Positions 1 to 8,204 of a DNA stretch of 44,512 nt are shown here, in pieces. Where the stretch lies: assembly GCA_934525735.1 (NCBI GenBank), contig CAKSZM010000006.1:1-44512 (forward strand). The letters are read 5' to 3'. The notes beneath the pieces are model-generated. The model had not been told where the DNA came from and made no database searches. It saw nothing but the letters and a program-made list of their open reading frames with translations. The stretch comes from an uncultured Faecalibacterium sp. GTDB taxonomy: Bacteria; Bacillota; Clostridia; Oscillospirales; Ruminococcaceae. A program made the translations under genes and the position numbers. Position 1 is the stretch's first letter, and every line of letters starts with the position of its first letter.

Positions 1-828
1 GCCGCCAGCATCGTGCTGTACGGTGCGCCCTACGATTCCACCACCAGCTACCGCCCCGGTGCCCGGTTCGGCCCGGCCGCCATCCGGCACGAGAGCTACG
101 GGCTGGAGACCTACAGCCCCTACCAGAACGCCGACCTGACCGACTTTGACATCTTTGACAGCGGCGATCTGGAACTGTGTTTCGGCTCCAGCGAGAGCGC
201 CCTGGCCGATATCGAGGCCCGCGCCGCCGAGATTTTGCACGACGGCAAGTTCCCGCTGCTGCTGGGCGGCGAACATCTGGTCACGCTGGGCGCTGTGCGG
301 GCTGCCGTGAAGAAATATCCCGACCTGCACATCGTCCACTTTGACGCCCACGCCGACCTGCGGGACGACTATCTGGGCGCAAAGCTCAGCCATGCCTGTG
401 TGCTGCGCCGCTGCCACGAGCTGGTGGGCGACGGCCATATCCACCAGTTCTGCATCCGCAGCGGCGACCGCGCCGAGTTTGAGTTTGCAGCCCAGCACAC
501 CGAGATGCACAAGTTCGATTTTACCGGCCTTGCCGAGCTGACCGAACAGCTGTGCGAGAGCAAGGTGCCCGTGTACCTCACCATCGACCTCGACTGTCTG
601 GACCCCTCCTGTTTCCCCGGCACTGGCACCCCGGAAGCCGGCGGCGTGAGCTTTCTGCAGCTGCTGGACGCCATCCGCACCGTGACCAAGGCCAACATCA
701 TTGCGGCAGACCTCAACGAGCTGGCTCCCACGCTGGACACCACCGGCGTGTCCACCGCCACGGCCTGCAAGGTTCTGCGCGAAACGCTGATCGCGCTGGA
801 CAAGGGCTGGCCCGGATTTCAGGTATAA
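1..828 (+). CDS. speB: Agmatinase (ureohydrolase family), 5' end cut by window edge
   Basis: Hydrolyses agmatine to putrescine and urea in the cytosol, feeding the two polyamine genes that follow. Arginase-family manganese motifs are visible in order: GGEHLVTLG, then HFDAHADLRDD (DAHxD), then TIDLDCLDPSCFPGTGTPEAGG-type metal and substrate residues near the C-terminus. The frame is open to base 1 (AASIVLYGAPYDSTTSYRPG reads straight in), so the GTG at 13 is unlikely to be the start. The usual N-terminal 10-20 residues probably lie upstream of the window. The gene stops at 828, 30 bases before the next one, on the same strand, which suggests one polyamine operon. Arginase or formimidoglutamase are alternatives within the family, but the carboxyspermidine genes next door favour agmatinase. 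Confidence 0.88.
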   Translation, partial: AASIVLYGAPYDSTTSYRPGARFGPAAIRHESYGLETYSPYQNADLTDFDIFDSGDLELCFGSSESALADIEARAAEILHDGKFPLLLGGEHLVTLGAVRAAVKKYPDLHIVHFDAHADLRDDYLGAKLSHACVLRRCHELVGDGHIHQFCIRSGDRAEFEFAAQHTEMHKFDFTGLAELTEQLCESKVPVYLTIDLDCLDPSCFPGTGTPEAGGVSFLQLLDAIRTVTKANIIAADLNELAPTLDTTGVSTATACKVLRETLIALDKGWPGFQV

Positions 829-858
829 CCAAACCATTGACATAAAGGAGAAAACGAT

Positions 859-2118
859 ATGAGCAAAGTTCTGATCATCGGCTGCGGCGGCGTGGCCTCC
901 GTTGCCATCCACAAGTGCTGCCAGGTGCCCGAAGTGTTCACCGAGATCTGCATCGCCAGCCGCACCAAGGCAAAGTGTGACAAGCTGGCCGCCGAGCTGG
1001 CTCCCAAAACCGCCACCAAGATCACCACCGCCCAGGTGGACGCCGACAAGACCGAAGAGGTCATTGCCCTCATCAAGGCCTACCAGCCGGACCTGGTCAT
1101 GAACATCGCCCTGCCCTATCAGGACCTGACCATCATGGACGCCTGCCTTGCCTGCGGCGTCAACTACATGGACACCGCCAACTACGAGCCGGAAAACACC
1201 GACGATCCGGAGTGGCGCGCCATTTACGAGAAGCGTTGCAAGGAAGCCGGTTTCTCCGCCTACTTTGACTACAGCTGGCAGTGGGCCTACGCCAAAAAAT
1301 TTGAGGAAGCCGGTCTGACCGCCCTGCTGGGCAGCGGCTTCGACCCGGGCGTCACCCAGGCCTACTGCGCCTACGCCAAGAAGCACGAGTTCGATACCAT
1401 TGACACCATCGATATTCTGGACTGCAACGGCGGCGACCACGGCTATGCCTTTGCCACCAACTTCAACCCCGAGATCAACCTGCGCGAGGTGTCTGCTCCC
1501 GGCAGCTACTGGGAGAACGGCCACTGGGTGGAGATCCCGGCCATGAGCATCAAGCGGGAGTACAACTTTGATCAGGTGGGCGACAAGGACATGTACCTGC
1601 TGCATCACGAGGAAATCGAGTCTCTTGCAAAGAACATTCCGGAGGCAAAGCGCATCCGCTTCTTCATGACCTTCGGCCAGAGCTACCTCGACCACATGCG
1701 CTGTCTGGAGGACGTGGGCATGCTGTCCACCACCCCGGTCAGCTTCAACGGTCAGGAGATCGTGCCCATCCAGTTCCTGAAGGCTCTGCTGCCGGATCCC
1801 GCCAGCCTCGGCCCCCGCACCAAAGGCAAGACCAACATCGGCTGCATCTTCACCGGCAAAAAGGACGGCAAGGAAAAGACCTACTATATCTATAATGTCT
1901 GCGACCATCAGGAGTGCTACAAAGAGGTGGGCAGTCAGGCCATCAGCTACACCACCGGTGTACCCGCCATGTGCGGCGCCCTGATGCTGCTGACCGGCAA
2001 GTGGACCACGAAGGGCGTGCACACCGTGGAAGAGTTTGATCCGGACCCGTATCTGGACGCGCTGGATAAATACGGCCTGCCCCGCTCCGAGAGCCACAGC
2101 CCGGCTCTGGTGGACTGA
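859..2118 (+). CDS. Carboxynorspermidine/carboxyspermidine dehydrogenase (saccharopine dehydrogenase family)
   Basis: 419 residues. By family, reductively condenses putrescine (or diaminopropane) with aspartate semialdehyde to carboxyspermidine (or carboxynorspermidine) using NADPH. The N-terminus is a Rossmann fold (MSKVLIIGCGGVASVAIHK, with GxGGVA), followed by the YMDTANYEP and LLGSGFDPGVTQAY segments typical of Lys1-like enzymes. AAAGGAG about 8 bases before the ATG at 859 fixes the start. The stop overlaps the next gene's ATG by one base (TGATG), implying translational coupling with the decarboxylase. Upstream agmatinase supplies putrescine, so the product in this cell is more likely spermidine than norspermidine. 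True saccharopine dehydrogenase is the alternative, but the decarboxylase partner argues against it. Confidence 0.9.
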   Translation: MSKVLIIGCGGVASVAIHKCCQVPEVFTEICIASRTKAKCDKLAAELAPKTATKITTAQVDADKTEEVIALIKAYQPDLVMNIALPYQDLTIMDACLACGVNYMDTANYEPENTDDPEWRAIYEKRCKEAGFSAYFDYSWQWAYAKKFEEAGLTALLGSGFDPGVTQAYCAYAKKHEFDTIDTIDILDCNGGDHGYAFATNFNPEINLREVSAPGSYWENGHWVEIPAMSIKREYNFDQVGDKDMYLLHHEEIESLAKNIPEAKRIRFFMTFGQSYLDHMRCLEDVGMLSTTPVSFNGQEIVPIQFLKALLPDPASLGPRTKGKTNIGCIFTGKKDGKEKTYYIYNVCDHQECYKEVGSQAISYTTGVPAMCGALMLLTGKWTTKGVHTVEEFDPDPYLDALDKYGLPRSESHSPALVD

Positions 2119-3332
2119 TGCGGCTGGCAGACACCCGCCCGCCCTTTGCGGGGCTGGCAAATCTTTCAGAAAAAACGCTGAACGCCCTGCCCACGCCCTG
2201 CTATCTGCTGGACGAAGCGCAGCTGCGCCGCAACGGCGAGATCCTGCTGGGGGTGCAAAAGCGCACCGGGTGCAAAATTCTGCTGGCGCAGAAGGCCTTT
2301 TCCAACTTTGATGTGTACCCGGTGCTGGCACCCTATCTGGCGGGCACCGAGGCCAGCGGCCTGTACGAGAGCCGCCTTGGCCGGGAGGAGCTGCCGGACA
2401 AGGAGAACCATGTGTTCTGCGCCGCTTACCGGGACGATGAGTTTGCGGAGCTTTTGCAGTACGCGGACCACATCGTGTTCAACTCGCCCCGGCAGCTGGC
2501 CAAGTTCGGCCCGGCGGCAAAGGCGGCAGGGAAGAGCATTGGTCTGCGCATCAATCCGGAGTGCTCTACGCAGGAAGGCCACGCCATCTACGACCCCTGC
2601 GCCCCCGGCAGCCGCCTTGGTACCACCCGTGCCCAGTGGGACGCCGCCGTGCAGGAAGACCCTGCTCTGCTCGCCCTGCTGGACGGGCTGCACTTCCACA
2701 CCCTGTGCGAGCAGGATTCGGATGCGCTGGCAAAGACGCTGGAGGACGTGGAGCAGAAATTTGGGGACCTATTGCCCCGCATGAAGTGGCTCAACTTCGG
2801 CGGCGGGCACCACATCACCCGCCAGGGCTACGGCCTTGCCGCGCTGGAACGCTGCATCACCCGGATGCAGCAGACTTACGGTGTGCAGGTGTATCTGGAG
2901 CCGGGCGAAGCCTGGGCATTGAACGCGGGCTATCTCGTCACCACGGTGCTGGACACCCTGCGCAATGGAGAAGTTGACCTTGCCATTCTGGATATGTCCG
3001 CCGCCTGCCATACCCCGGACGTCATTGAGATGCCCTACCGCCCGCCGCTGCTGGATGCGGGCGAAGCGGGGGAGAAGGCGTGCACCGTCCGGCTGGGCGG
3101 GCCGACCTGTCTGGCGGGCGATGTCATCGGGGACTACAGCTTTGATGAACCCCTGACCGAGGGCGAACGGCTCGTCTTCGGCGATATGGCCATCTACACC
3201 ACCTGCAAGAACAACACCTTCAACGGAATGCCCCTGCCGCCCATCTGGCTGCTGCAGGCGGACGGCTCCTGCCGGGAGCTGGTGCGCTTCGGTTATGCCG
3301 ATTTCAAGATGCGGCTGGGAAGAATGAAGTGA
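2118..3332 (+). CDS. nspC: Carboxynorspermidine/carboxyspermidine decarboxylase (PLP, alanine-racemase fold)
   Basis: 404 residues. Decarboxylates carboxy(nor)spermidine to the triamine, the last step of the pathway. Visible family features: N-terminal TPCYLLDEAQLRRNGEIL; the Schiff-base lysine context KILLAQKAFSNFDVYP (K59); GLHFHTLCEQ; the glycine-rich NFGGGHHIT phosphate-binding loop; EPGEAW; and the C-terminal LAGDVIGDYSF segment carrying the dimer-interface residues. Its ATG overlaps the stop of the dehydrogenase by one base. A strong hairpin immediately after the stop closes the transcription unit. Diaminopimelate decarboxylase is a more distant relative. The length and the EPGEAW motif fit NspC better. 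Confidence 0.92.
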   Translation: MRLADTRPPFAGLANLSEKTLNALPTPCYLLDEAQLRRNGEILLGVQKRTGCKILLAQKAFSNFDVYPVLAPYLAGTEASGLYESRLGREELPDKENHVFCAAYRDDEFAELLQYADHIVFNSPRQLAKFGPAAKAAGKSIGLRINPECSTQEGHAIYDPCAPGSRLGTTRAQWDAAVQEDPALLALLDGLHFHTLCEQDSDALAKTLEDVEQKFGDLLPRMKWLNFGGGHHITRQGYGLAALERCITRMQQTYGVQVYLEPGEAWALNAGYLVTTVLDTLRNGEVDLAILDMSAACHTPDVIEMPYRPPLLDAGEAGEKACTVRLGGPTCLAGDVIGDYSFDEPLTEGERLVFGDMAIYTTCKNNTFNGMPLPPIWLLQADGSCRELVRFGYADFKMRLGRMK

Positions 3333-3334
3333 AA

Positions 3335-3373
3335 AAAGAGCCATCGCACTTTTTGTGCGATGGCTCTTTGCGC
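3335..3373. terminator. Bidirectional intrinsic terminator between nspC and the GHKL kinase
   Basis: A perfect 15-bp stem (AAAGAGCCATCGCAC pairing with its complement, 3335-3349 with 3355-3369) has a 5-base loop. Reading plus it follows the nspC stop by 2 bases. Reading minus it is followed by six T residues, so it can also stop the convergent kinase operon. Confidence 0.85.
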
Positions 3374-3392
3374 GTAAACAGAAAGGCCTTTT

Positions 3393-3408
3393 CAGCGCCT
3401 GAGAGGGT
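3393..3408. repeat. Possible solo end of the CCCTCTC...GAGAGGG repeat family
   Basis: AGCGCCTGAGAGGGT at 3394-3408 is identical to the right end of the palindromic element at 39796-39923 (39910-39924). It sits just downstream of the kinase stop codon. It may be a decayed or single-ended copy of the element. At 15 bases it could also be coincidence. Confidence 0.4.
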
Positions 3409-3413
3409 TTATA

Positions 3414-4730
3414 TCACAGATTCAGCAGGATATTCACCCGAAAGATATTGCTTTCCGGTTCCACGGTCAGGCTGCCGTGATATTTGTGGACGGCAGTCTC
3501 AATGGAGACAAGCCCCACGCCCCGGCCGTCGTGTTTGGTGGAATGCAGAATGCCGCCCTGCTTCTTCAGCACGCCGTCGTAGCGGTTCTCTACCAGAATG
3601 CCCATCATGGCGGGGGTGATCATCCGGGCCATCACCCGTACCTGCCGCTGCTCCGGCGTAAGCTTCAGGCTGGCGTGGAACGAATTCTCCAGCAGATTGC
3701 CCAGAATGGTGCACAGGTCGGCTTCCGGCAGGGGCACAAGCCGGGGCAGCTCCAGTTTCCACTCCACCGGGATGCCCTGCCGGCGGGCTTCCTGATCGTA
3801 GTAGCCGGCCAGCGCATCCACTGCAGCATTCGCGCAGAGGGTGGGGCGCCGGTCGGCCAGTTCGGTCTCGTACTGGCTCAGGTAGTGCTTCAGTTCGTCC
3901 AGCTGCCCGGCCTCGGTCAGGCCGGCGATCACATGCAGATGCTGGCGGAAATCGTGCCGCAGGTGCCGGGTCTGGTCCATATAGGTCCGCAGCTCCATAT
4001 AGCGGCGGGACTCCATGGCCAGCAGCTGATTTTCCTGGTTCAGCTGGGCGCTGCGGGTGTACTCCTGCGCGACCTTGTACATCTCGTACAGCAGCAGGAA
4101 GATGCCCAGCAGCGAAATGGTCACGGCCAGCACCGAGATGATCTGCATCCGGTTCATCAGGATGATGGCGGTGTCGTTCGGCATACAGAACATCAGAAAG
4201 ACGGCGTACAGCGCGGGCAGGGGCCATGCGGACTCCCAGAACGCCTCGCCGCGGTACTCCCGCAGCAGCCAGATGCTCCACTGCACGGCAGTAAAGTAGA
4301 AGATGGCGGACAGCACAGCCGCAAGGGAAAGACAGACGATGCTTGTGGAGACCAGAAAGACCGGTGCCGGGTTGCTCAGCTCAGCGCGGGCATTGATGAT
4401 GACAGCCAGCAGAGTGCATACCGCAAGCATCACAGCGGCAATAGAGAGAAGAAAGGCAAGCTGCCCGATGGACACATCCGGCGTGGCCCGCCAGCGCAGC
4501 AGCCAGAAGGCAATGATGAGAGTGGGTAGCAGCACATAGTTGCTGGGGCATTCCAGTATCGAGCACACCACAGAAGCTGCCAGCACAAAGACCGTGACGG
4601 CAATGGTGAGCAGATGGTAAGTCCGCATCGGATTTTTCAGGTGATCCCGCAGCGGGGTAAGGCAGAGGAATACACCGGGATACAGCATCGCAAGTTCCAG
4701 AATGTAACGTCCAAGCAAAGCGGTGTTCAC
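3414..4730 (-). CDS. GHKL-type sensor histidine kinase (AgrC/VirS-like)
   Basis: 438 residues from a GTG start. The N-terminal half (about residues 1-215) is a run of around six hydrophobic membrane segments with no large external domain. A linker helix follows, then the phospho-acceptor box LRHDFRQHLHVIAGL (His in LRHDF), then a GHKL ATPase domain with N-box LCTILGNLLENSFHA and a glycine box near KHDGRGVGLVSIETAV. Start choice: AAAGGAG at 4745-4739 lies 8 bases before GTG 4730. An upstream TTG at 4748 would place the ribosome site inside the gene. It follows the LytTR regulator by 21 bases, and the two form one operon. This architecture usually senses peptides or membrane signals. The ligand cannot be told from sequence. 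Confidence 0.85.
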   Translation of the reverse strand: MNTALLGRYILELAMLYPGVFLCLTPLRDHLKNPMRTYHLLTIAVTVFVLAASVVCSILECPSNYVLLPTLIIAFWLLRWRATPDVSIGQLAFLLSIAAVMLAVCTLLAVIINARAELSNPAPVFLVSTSIVCLSLAAVLSAIFYFTAVQWSIWLLREYRGEAFWESAWPLPALYAVFLMFCMPNDTAIILMNRMQIISVLAVTISLLGIFLLLYEMYKVAQEYTRSAQLNQENQLLAMESRRYMELRTYMDQTRHLRHDFRQHLHVIAGLTEAGQLDELKHYLSQYETELADRRPTLCANAAVDALAGYYDQEARRQGIPVEWKLELPRLVPLPEADLCTILGNLLENSFHASLKLTPEQRQVRVMARMITPAMMGILVENRYDGVLKKQGGILHSTKHDGRGVGLVSIETAVHKYHGSLTVEPESNIFRVNILLNL

Positions 4731-4751
4731 GCAGGCATCTCCTTTCAACGC

Positions 4752-5474
4752 TCAAAGCTCCTGCCGCATATGGCGGAACTGGTATTGGGTAAATTTGGCA
4801 AGCAGTTCGTTTTTGTCTTTCTGCCGCACCGGAAGATGCGCGCCGTCCAGCATCTCGATACAGTCATCGTCGAACCGGAGCACTTTGTCCATGTTGACGA
4901 TCACGCCCCGGTTGCAGACAAGAAAACTGTCCTGTTTCAGCAGCTGCTGCTCCACCTGTGCAAAATTGTCCGAGGCCCGGCATTCGCCGTCATCGGTGAC
5001 GACCTGTACCACATGATTCCGCGACAGAGCGTAATGGATCCGGGAAAAAGGCAGCTGCACGGTCTTCCGTGCGATCTTTACGTTCAGTTCCGGCTCCTGA
5101 CGGCAGAGGATACGCCGCAGCTCTCCGACAAGATGGCGGATCTTTTCTTCCTTATAGGGTTTGAGCAGATAGTCGAACGGATGGACCGGAAAGGCGTCCC
5201 AGACATATTCCGGCGAAGAAGTTACAAACACGATCGGGAGATGCGGGTCTTTTTGCCGCAGCTGCTGTGCGGTCTCGATCCCGTTTGTGCCCTCCATGCA
5301 GATATCCAGAAAAACAGCCTGTGCAGACCCGGCGGTAAAGCTGCGGAGAAATTCGTCTCCGTTTGTAAAACGGCGGCAGAAAAGGGTCTCGCCGTCAAAA
5401 TCCTGCTTCAGCAGCCGCTCCAGACGCTCAGCATCTGTATCCTGATCTTCTACGATCGCCATATGAAGTTCCAT
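4752..5474 (-). CDS. LytTR-family response regulator
   Basis: 240 residues. Receiver domain (about residues 1-120) with acidic pocket ED near the start, phospho-acceptor Asp in AVFLDICMEGTNG, switch T/S in IVFVTSSPEY and the lysine in YLLKPYK. A C-terminal LytTR DNA-binding domain follows (NVKIARKTVQLPFSRIHYALSRNH, then VCNRGVIVNMDKV). LytTR regulators bind paired direct repeats in promoters. Start choice: AGGGGG at 5487-5482 sits 7 bases before ATG 5474; the ATG at 5480 would be only 1-2 bases away. A TACAAT -10-like box lies just upstream. It is transcribed ahead of its kinase partner at 3414-4730. Confidence 0.88.
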   Translation of the reverse strand: MELHMAIVEDQDTDAERLERLLKQDFDGETLFCRRFTNGDEFLRSFTAGSAQAVFLDICMEGTNGIETAQQLRQKDPHLPIVFVTSSPEYVWDAFPVHPFDYLLKPYKEEKIRHLVGELRRILCRQEPELNVKIARKTVQLPFSRIHYALSRNHVVQVVTDDGECRASDNFAQVEQQLLKQDSFLVCNRGVIVNMDKVLRFDDDCIEMLDGAHLPVRQKDKNELLAKFTQYQFRHMRQEL

Positions 5475-5562
5475 AGCCATGCCCCCTCACAAAGCTATTG
5501 TACCATATCCGAAACAGATCTGCACGGCGGTTTACGCAGAAAACACCATGTTTCACGCAGAA

Positions 5563-5646
5563 TCACAAAGAAAAAGCACCGTGCCCCGGCTGCACGGATG
5601 CCGCTGCCGCCGTTTTCAGAAATTGACGGCGCGTGATCTTTTTCAT
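5563..5646 (-). pseudogene. Stump of a Tat/lipoprotein-type gene: start and signal peptide only
   Basis: 27 codons with a textbook start: AGGAGG at 5660-5655, 8 bases before ATG 5646. The peptide begins MKKITRRQFLKTAAAASV, a twin-arginine signal (TRRQFLK) of the type found on exported flavin reductases and substrate-binding lipoproteins. Compare KISRQGFLKIAAAAA at the start of the reductase at 24520-26547. After residue 18 it loses any resemblance and stops at TGA 5565-5563, overlapping a terminator hairpin. The simplest reading is a deletion that removed the body of the gene and left its start and terminator. A functional short ORF controlling the LytTR operon downstream is the less likely alternative. 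Confidence 0.6.
5567..5597 (-). terminator. Terminator-like hairpin at the end of the signal-peptide stump
   Basis: On the minus strand CCGTGC (5597-5592) pairs with GCACGG (5584-5579) around a 7-base loop. TGC and then TTTTTCTTT follow. It overlaps the last codons of the 27-codon stump and lies about 90 bases ahead of the LytTR regulator start. Confidence 0.55.
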
Positions 5647-5824
5647 CCGATGTTCCTCCTCTGAAAGATCTGATCTTCTGCGCAGGATGCAGCCTGTACC
5701 CGCAGAGATCTCTTTTCTTCATTCTATCGCTTTTCGGCGGAAAATAAAATCAAGAAACGTTTTTTCAGCGTAAAATCAAAAAAGACACCGTACATTTCTG
5801 CACCGGAAGGCCGTACAGCGGCGG

Positions 5825-5853
5825 TTGAACTTTTGCCGCAAAATCGCTATACT
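5825..5853 (+). promoter_or_regulatory. Promoter of the YesM-type kinase / AraC-type regulator operon
   Basis: TTGAAC (5825-5830), 17-base spacer, TATACT (5848-5853), about 35 bases before the kinase ATG. It looks like a normal housekeeping sigma promoter. The 413-base divergent gap 5475-5887 otherwise holds only the signal-peptide stump and its hairpin. Confidence 0.7.
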
Positions 5854-5887
5854 GATAGAAACCACACAGCAGAGGAGGGAGCGGCAG

Positions 5888-7372
5888 ATGCGCAGGGAGA
5901 ATGAGCGCAGCGGGGTATCGCTGCGGGCAAAGGTCACGGGCTGGCTGGCGGCGATTCTGCTGGTGACGCTGATCTCCATCGGTATTGCCACCGGTACGGG
6001 GCAGTGGACCGTGACCCTGTTCGACACCCTTATGGAGGATAACGCCGCATGTTATGCTGCGCAGGATGCCATCAAAGCAGAGACACGGGCCTTTGAGCGC
6101 TATGTGCGCGAACCTTCGCAGGAGACGGAACAGGCCTACACAGCTGCCTGCACCGGAACCGAGCAAAGCCTTGCGGCGCTGCCTTTTGCGTATGAAAAAA
6201 TCGGCGAAGACCGTTATGCCCGCACATGGAATCTGCGGCAGGGCTATGCGGGCTACCGGGAAAAGCGGGACGCCTTTCTGCAGCTTTCGCCCGCGGATGA
6301 TACCTATATTGAACAGATGTACGCCGTGATGAACCTGCAGGATCATCTGGCTGAATATGCCCTGCGGCTGACGCAGGCCACGCTGGAGCAGGAAAATACC
6401 CGCTACAGCCGGCAGGCGGCAGGCATCCGGCATCTGCCGTGGCTGTATCTGACCCTGTTCCTCATGGCGGTTGCACTGGTGGCGCTGCTCATCCGGGTGC
6501 TGACCCGGGCGGTGGTGCTGCCGCTGCTGCAGCTGGCGCAGGCGTCCCGCAGCATCGCGGGCGGCGACTACACCGGCGCAGACCTGCCGGTGGCCAGTGA
6601 GGACGAAGTGGGCCGGCTGGTGGGCACCTTCAACCAGATGAAGCATGCTATGGCCGAACATCTGTCCACCCTGAATGCCCTGCACCGGGAGGAAGTGCGG
6701 AACCTTGCACTGGAAAAAGATCTGGAGCACACCCGGCTGGAGGTGCTGAAAAGTCAGGTGAACCCGCATTTCCTGTTCAACACCCTGAACATGATCTCCT
6801 GCATGGCCCGGCTGGAGGAGGCCTCCGCCACCGACCAGATGATCGTGCATCTGGGCAGCCTGTTCCGGCACAACCTGCGCACCAAGCAGCAGGAAGTGAC
6901 GCTGGAAGAGGAGCTGGAAGGGCTGGACGATTACATCTATCTGCAGCAGATGCGGTTCGACGGGCGCATCACGGTGGAAAAGAAGATCGAAGCCGACCCG
7001 GCGGCGGTGTATCTGCCGTCCTTCACGCTGCAGCCCATTGTGGAAAACGCCTTTTCCCACGGGCTGAAATCCTGTGAAGAGGGCGGGCGCATCCTGCTGC
7101 GGGTATGGATGCAGGGAACGCGGCTGATCCTGACCGTGGCGGACAACGGCAAGGGCATGACGCCGGAAGAGCTGGACGCCCTGCAGGAAAAGATCGCGCA
7201 GAGCGAGCAGACCGGAAGGAGCATCGGGCTGGGCAACATCTCCCGCCGCATCGCGATGCTCTATCCGGATGGGGCAATGAAAATCTACAGTCGGCCGGGG
7301 CACGGCACAGTGATCCGGTTCGAGATCCCTCAACAGGTCAGACAGGAGGTTGCGGATTCTCATGAAGTGTAA
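5888..7372 (+). CDS. Sensor histidine kinase, YesM/LytS-like (HAMP, His_kinase, HATPase)
   Basis: 494 residues. TM1 at about 18-37 and TM2 at about 188-210 enclose a ~150-residue extracytoplasmic, mostly helical sensor region. A HAMP linker follows (VVLPLLQLAQASRSIAGGDY...), then the His_kinase box KSQVNPHFLFNTLNMIS with the phospho-His in NPHFLFN, then HATPase with QPIVENAFSHGLK and glycine boxes DNGKGM and SIGLGNISRRI. GGAGGGA at 5874-5880 fixes ATG 5888. It overlaps the AraC-type regulator by 11 bases. The pair stands directly upstream of a TRAP transporter, which it probably controls in response to the transported acid, possibly via a DctP protein. This last point is inference from position. 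Confidence 0.88.
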   Translation: MRRENERSGVSLRAKVTGWLAAILLVTLISIGIATGTGQWTVTLFDTLMEDNAACYAAQDAIKAETRAFERYVREPSQETEQAYTAACTGTEQSLAALPFAYEKIGEDRYARTWNLRQGYAGYREKRDAFLQLSPADDTYIEQMYAVMNLQDHLAEYALRLTQATLEQENTRYSRQAAGIRHLPWLYLTLFLMAVALVALLIRVLTRAVVLPLLQLAQASRSIAGGDYTGADLPVASEDEVGRLVGTFNQMKHAMAEHLSTLNALHREEVRNLALEKDLEHTRLEVLKSQVNPHFLFNTLNMISCMARLEEASATDQMIVHLGSLFRHNLRTKQQEVTLEEELEGLDDYIYLQQMRFDGRITVEKKIEADPAAVYLPSFTLQPIVENAFSHGLKSCEEGGRILLRVWMQGTRLILTVADNGKGMTPEELDALQEKIAQSEQTGRSIGLGNISRRIAMLYPDGAMKIYSRPGHGTVIRFEIPQQVRQEVADSHEV

Positions 7373-8147
7373 GCTGATGGTGGCAGAGGACGAACTCATC
7401 GAGCGCAAGGTTTTGTGCAAGACGCTGCAGAAGTATCTGGGCGATCTGATCACGCTCTACGAGGCGAAGAACGGCAGGGAAGCGCTGGAAATTTTTGAGC
7501 GGGAAAAGCCGCAGGTGGCGGTGCTGGACATCGAGATGCCCGGTGCCACCGGGCTGGAAGTAGCCCGCCGCATCCGGGAAACGGACAAGAACTGCGCGAT
7601 CCTGTTCCTCACCGGGTTCGATAAATTTGCCTATGCCAAGCAGGCTATCTCGGTGCGGGCGATGGATTACCTGCTCAAACCTTACAATGAACAGGAGCTG
7701 ATTTTCTCGGTGGAAGAGGCCATCCGTCAGGTATCGGCGCAGGTGCCGTCCCGCCCGGCTCCTGCCCCTGCAGCCGAGCCGGTGCGCCGCGACGAGGACG
7801 AGGACGTCCGCACGGCGCTCATCCGGTCCGAGATCAGCAGCTTTATCGAACAGCACTACCGGGAAGATATCTCCATGCAGGATGCTGCGGCTGCGCTGCG
7901 CTATTCCGACGCCTACTTCTGCAAGCTGTTCAAGCAGTGCTTCAAGGTGAATTTCTCGGCTTACCTGAACGAGTTCCGGGTGGAAAAGGCCCGCCAGCTC
8001 ATCCGGGACTCCCGCCTGAGCCTGAAGGACGTGGGCACGGCGGTGGGCTATGCCGACGCCAACTATTTTACCCGGGTGTTCAAGCGCCTGACCGGCCAGA
8101 CCCCGTCGGAGTACCGGATGGCGGCGGCAGAACAGGCGGTGCAGTAA
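7362..8147 (+). CDS. Response regulator with AraC-type DNA-binding domain (YesN-like)
   Basis: 261 residues. Receiver domain (about 1-120) with EDE acidic pocket, phospho-Asp in VAVLDIEMPGATG, T in FLTGFDKFAY and K in YLLKPYNEQ. A Pro/Ala-rich linker leads to a C-terminal pair of HTH motifs of the AraC class (SMQDAAAALRYSDAYFCKLFKQ and SLKDVGTAVGYADANYFTRVFK, then TGQTPSEYR). ATG 7362 lies inside the end of the kinase gene and AGGAGG is at 7344-7349. The spacing is slightly long (12 bases), so a start near 7377 is possible. Likely activates the DctPQM operon that starts 440 bases downstream. Confidence 0.88.
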   Translation: MKCKLMVAEDELIERKVLCKTLQKYLGDLITLYEAKNGREALEIFEREKPQVAVLDIEMPGATGLEVARRIRETDKNCAILFLTGFDKFAYAKQAISVRAMDYLLKPYNEQELIFSVEEAIRQVSAQVPSRPAPAPAAEPVRRDEDEDVRTALIRSEISSFIEQHYREDISMQDAAAALRYSDAYFCKLFKQCFKVNFSAYLNEFRVEKARQLIRDSRLSLKDVGTAVGYADANYFTRVFKRLTGQTPSEYRMAAAEQAVQ

Positions 8148-8165
8148 GGGTTTAGGATGCATATC

Positions 8166-8193
8166 AGCTCTCCCGAAAGGGAGAGCTTTTTGT
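8166..8193 (+). terminator. Intrinsic terminator after the AraC-type regulator
   Basis: AGCTCTCCC (8166-8174), GAAA loop, GGGAGAGCT (8179-8187), then TTTTTG. Perfect 9-bp stem 18 bases after the stop codon. Confidence 0.85.
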
Positions 8194-8204
8194 TTTGGCG
8201 GCTC

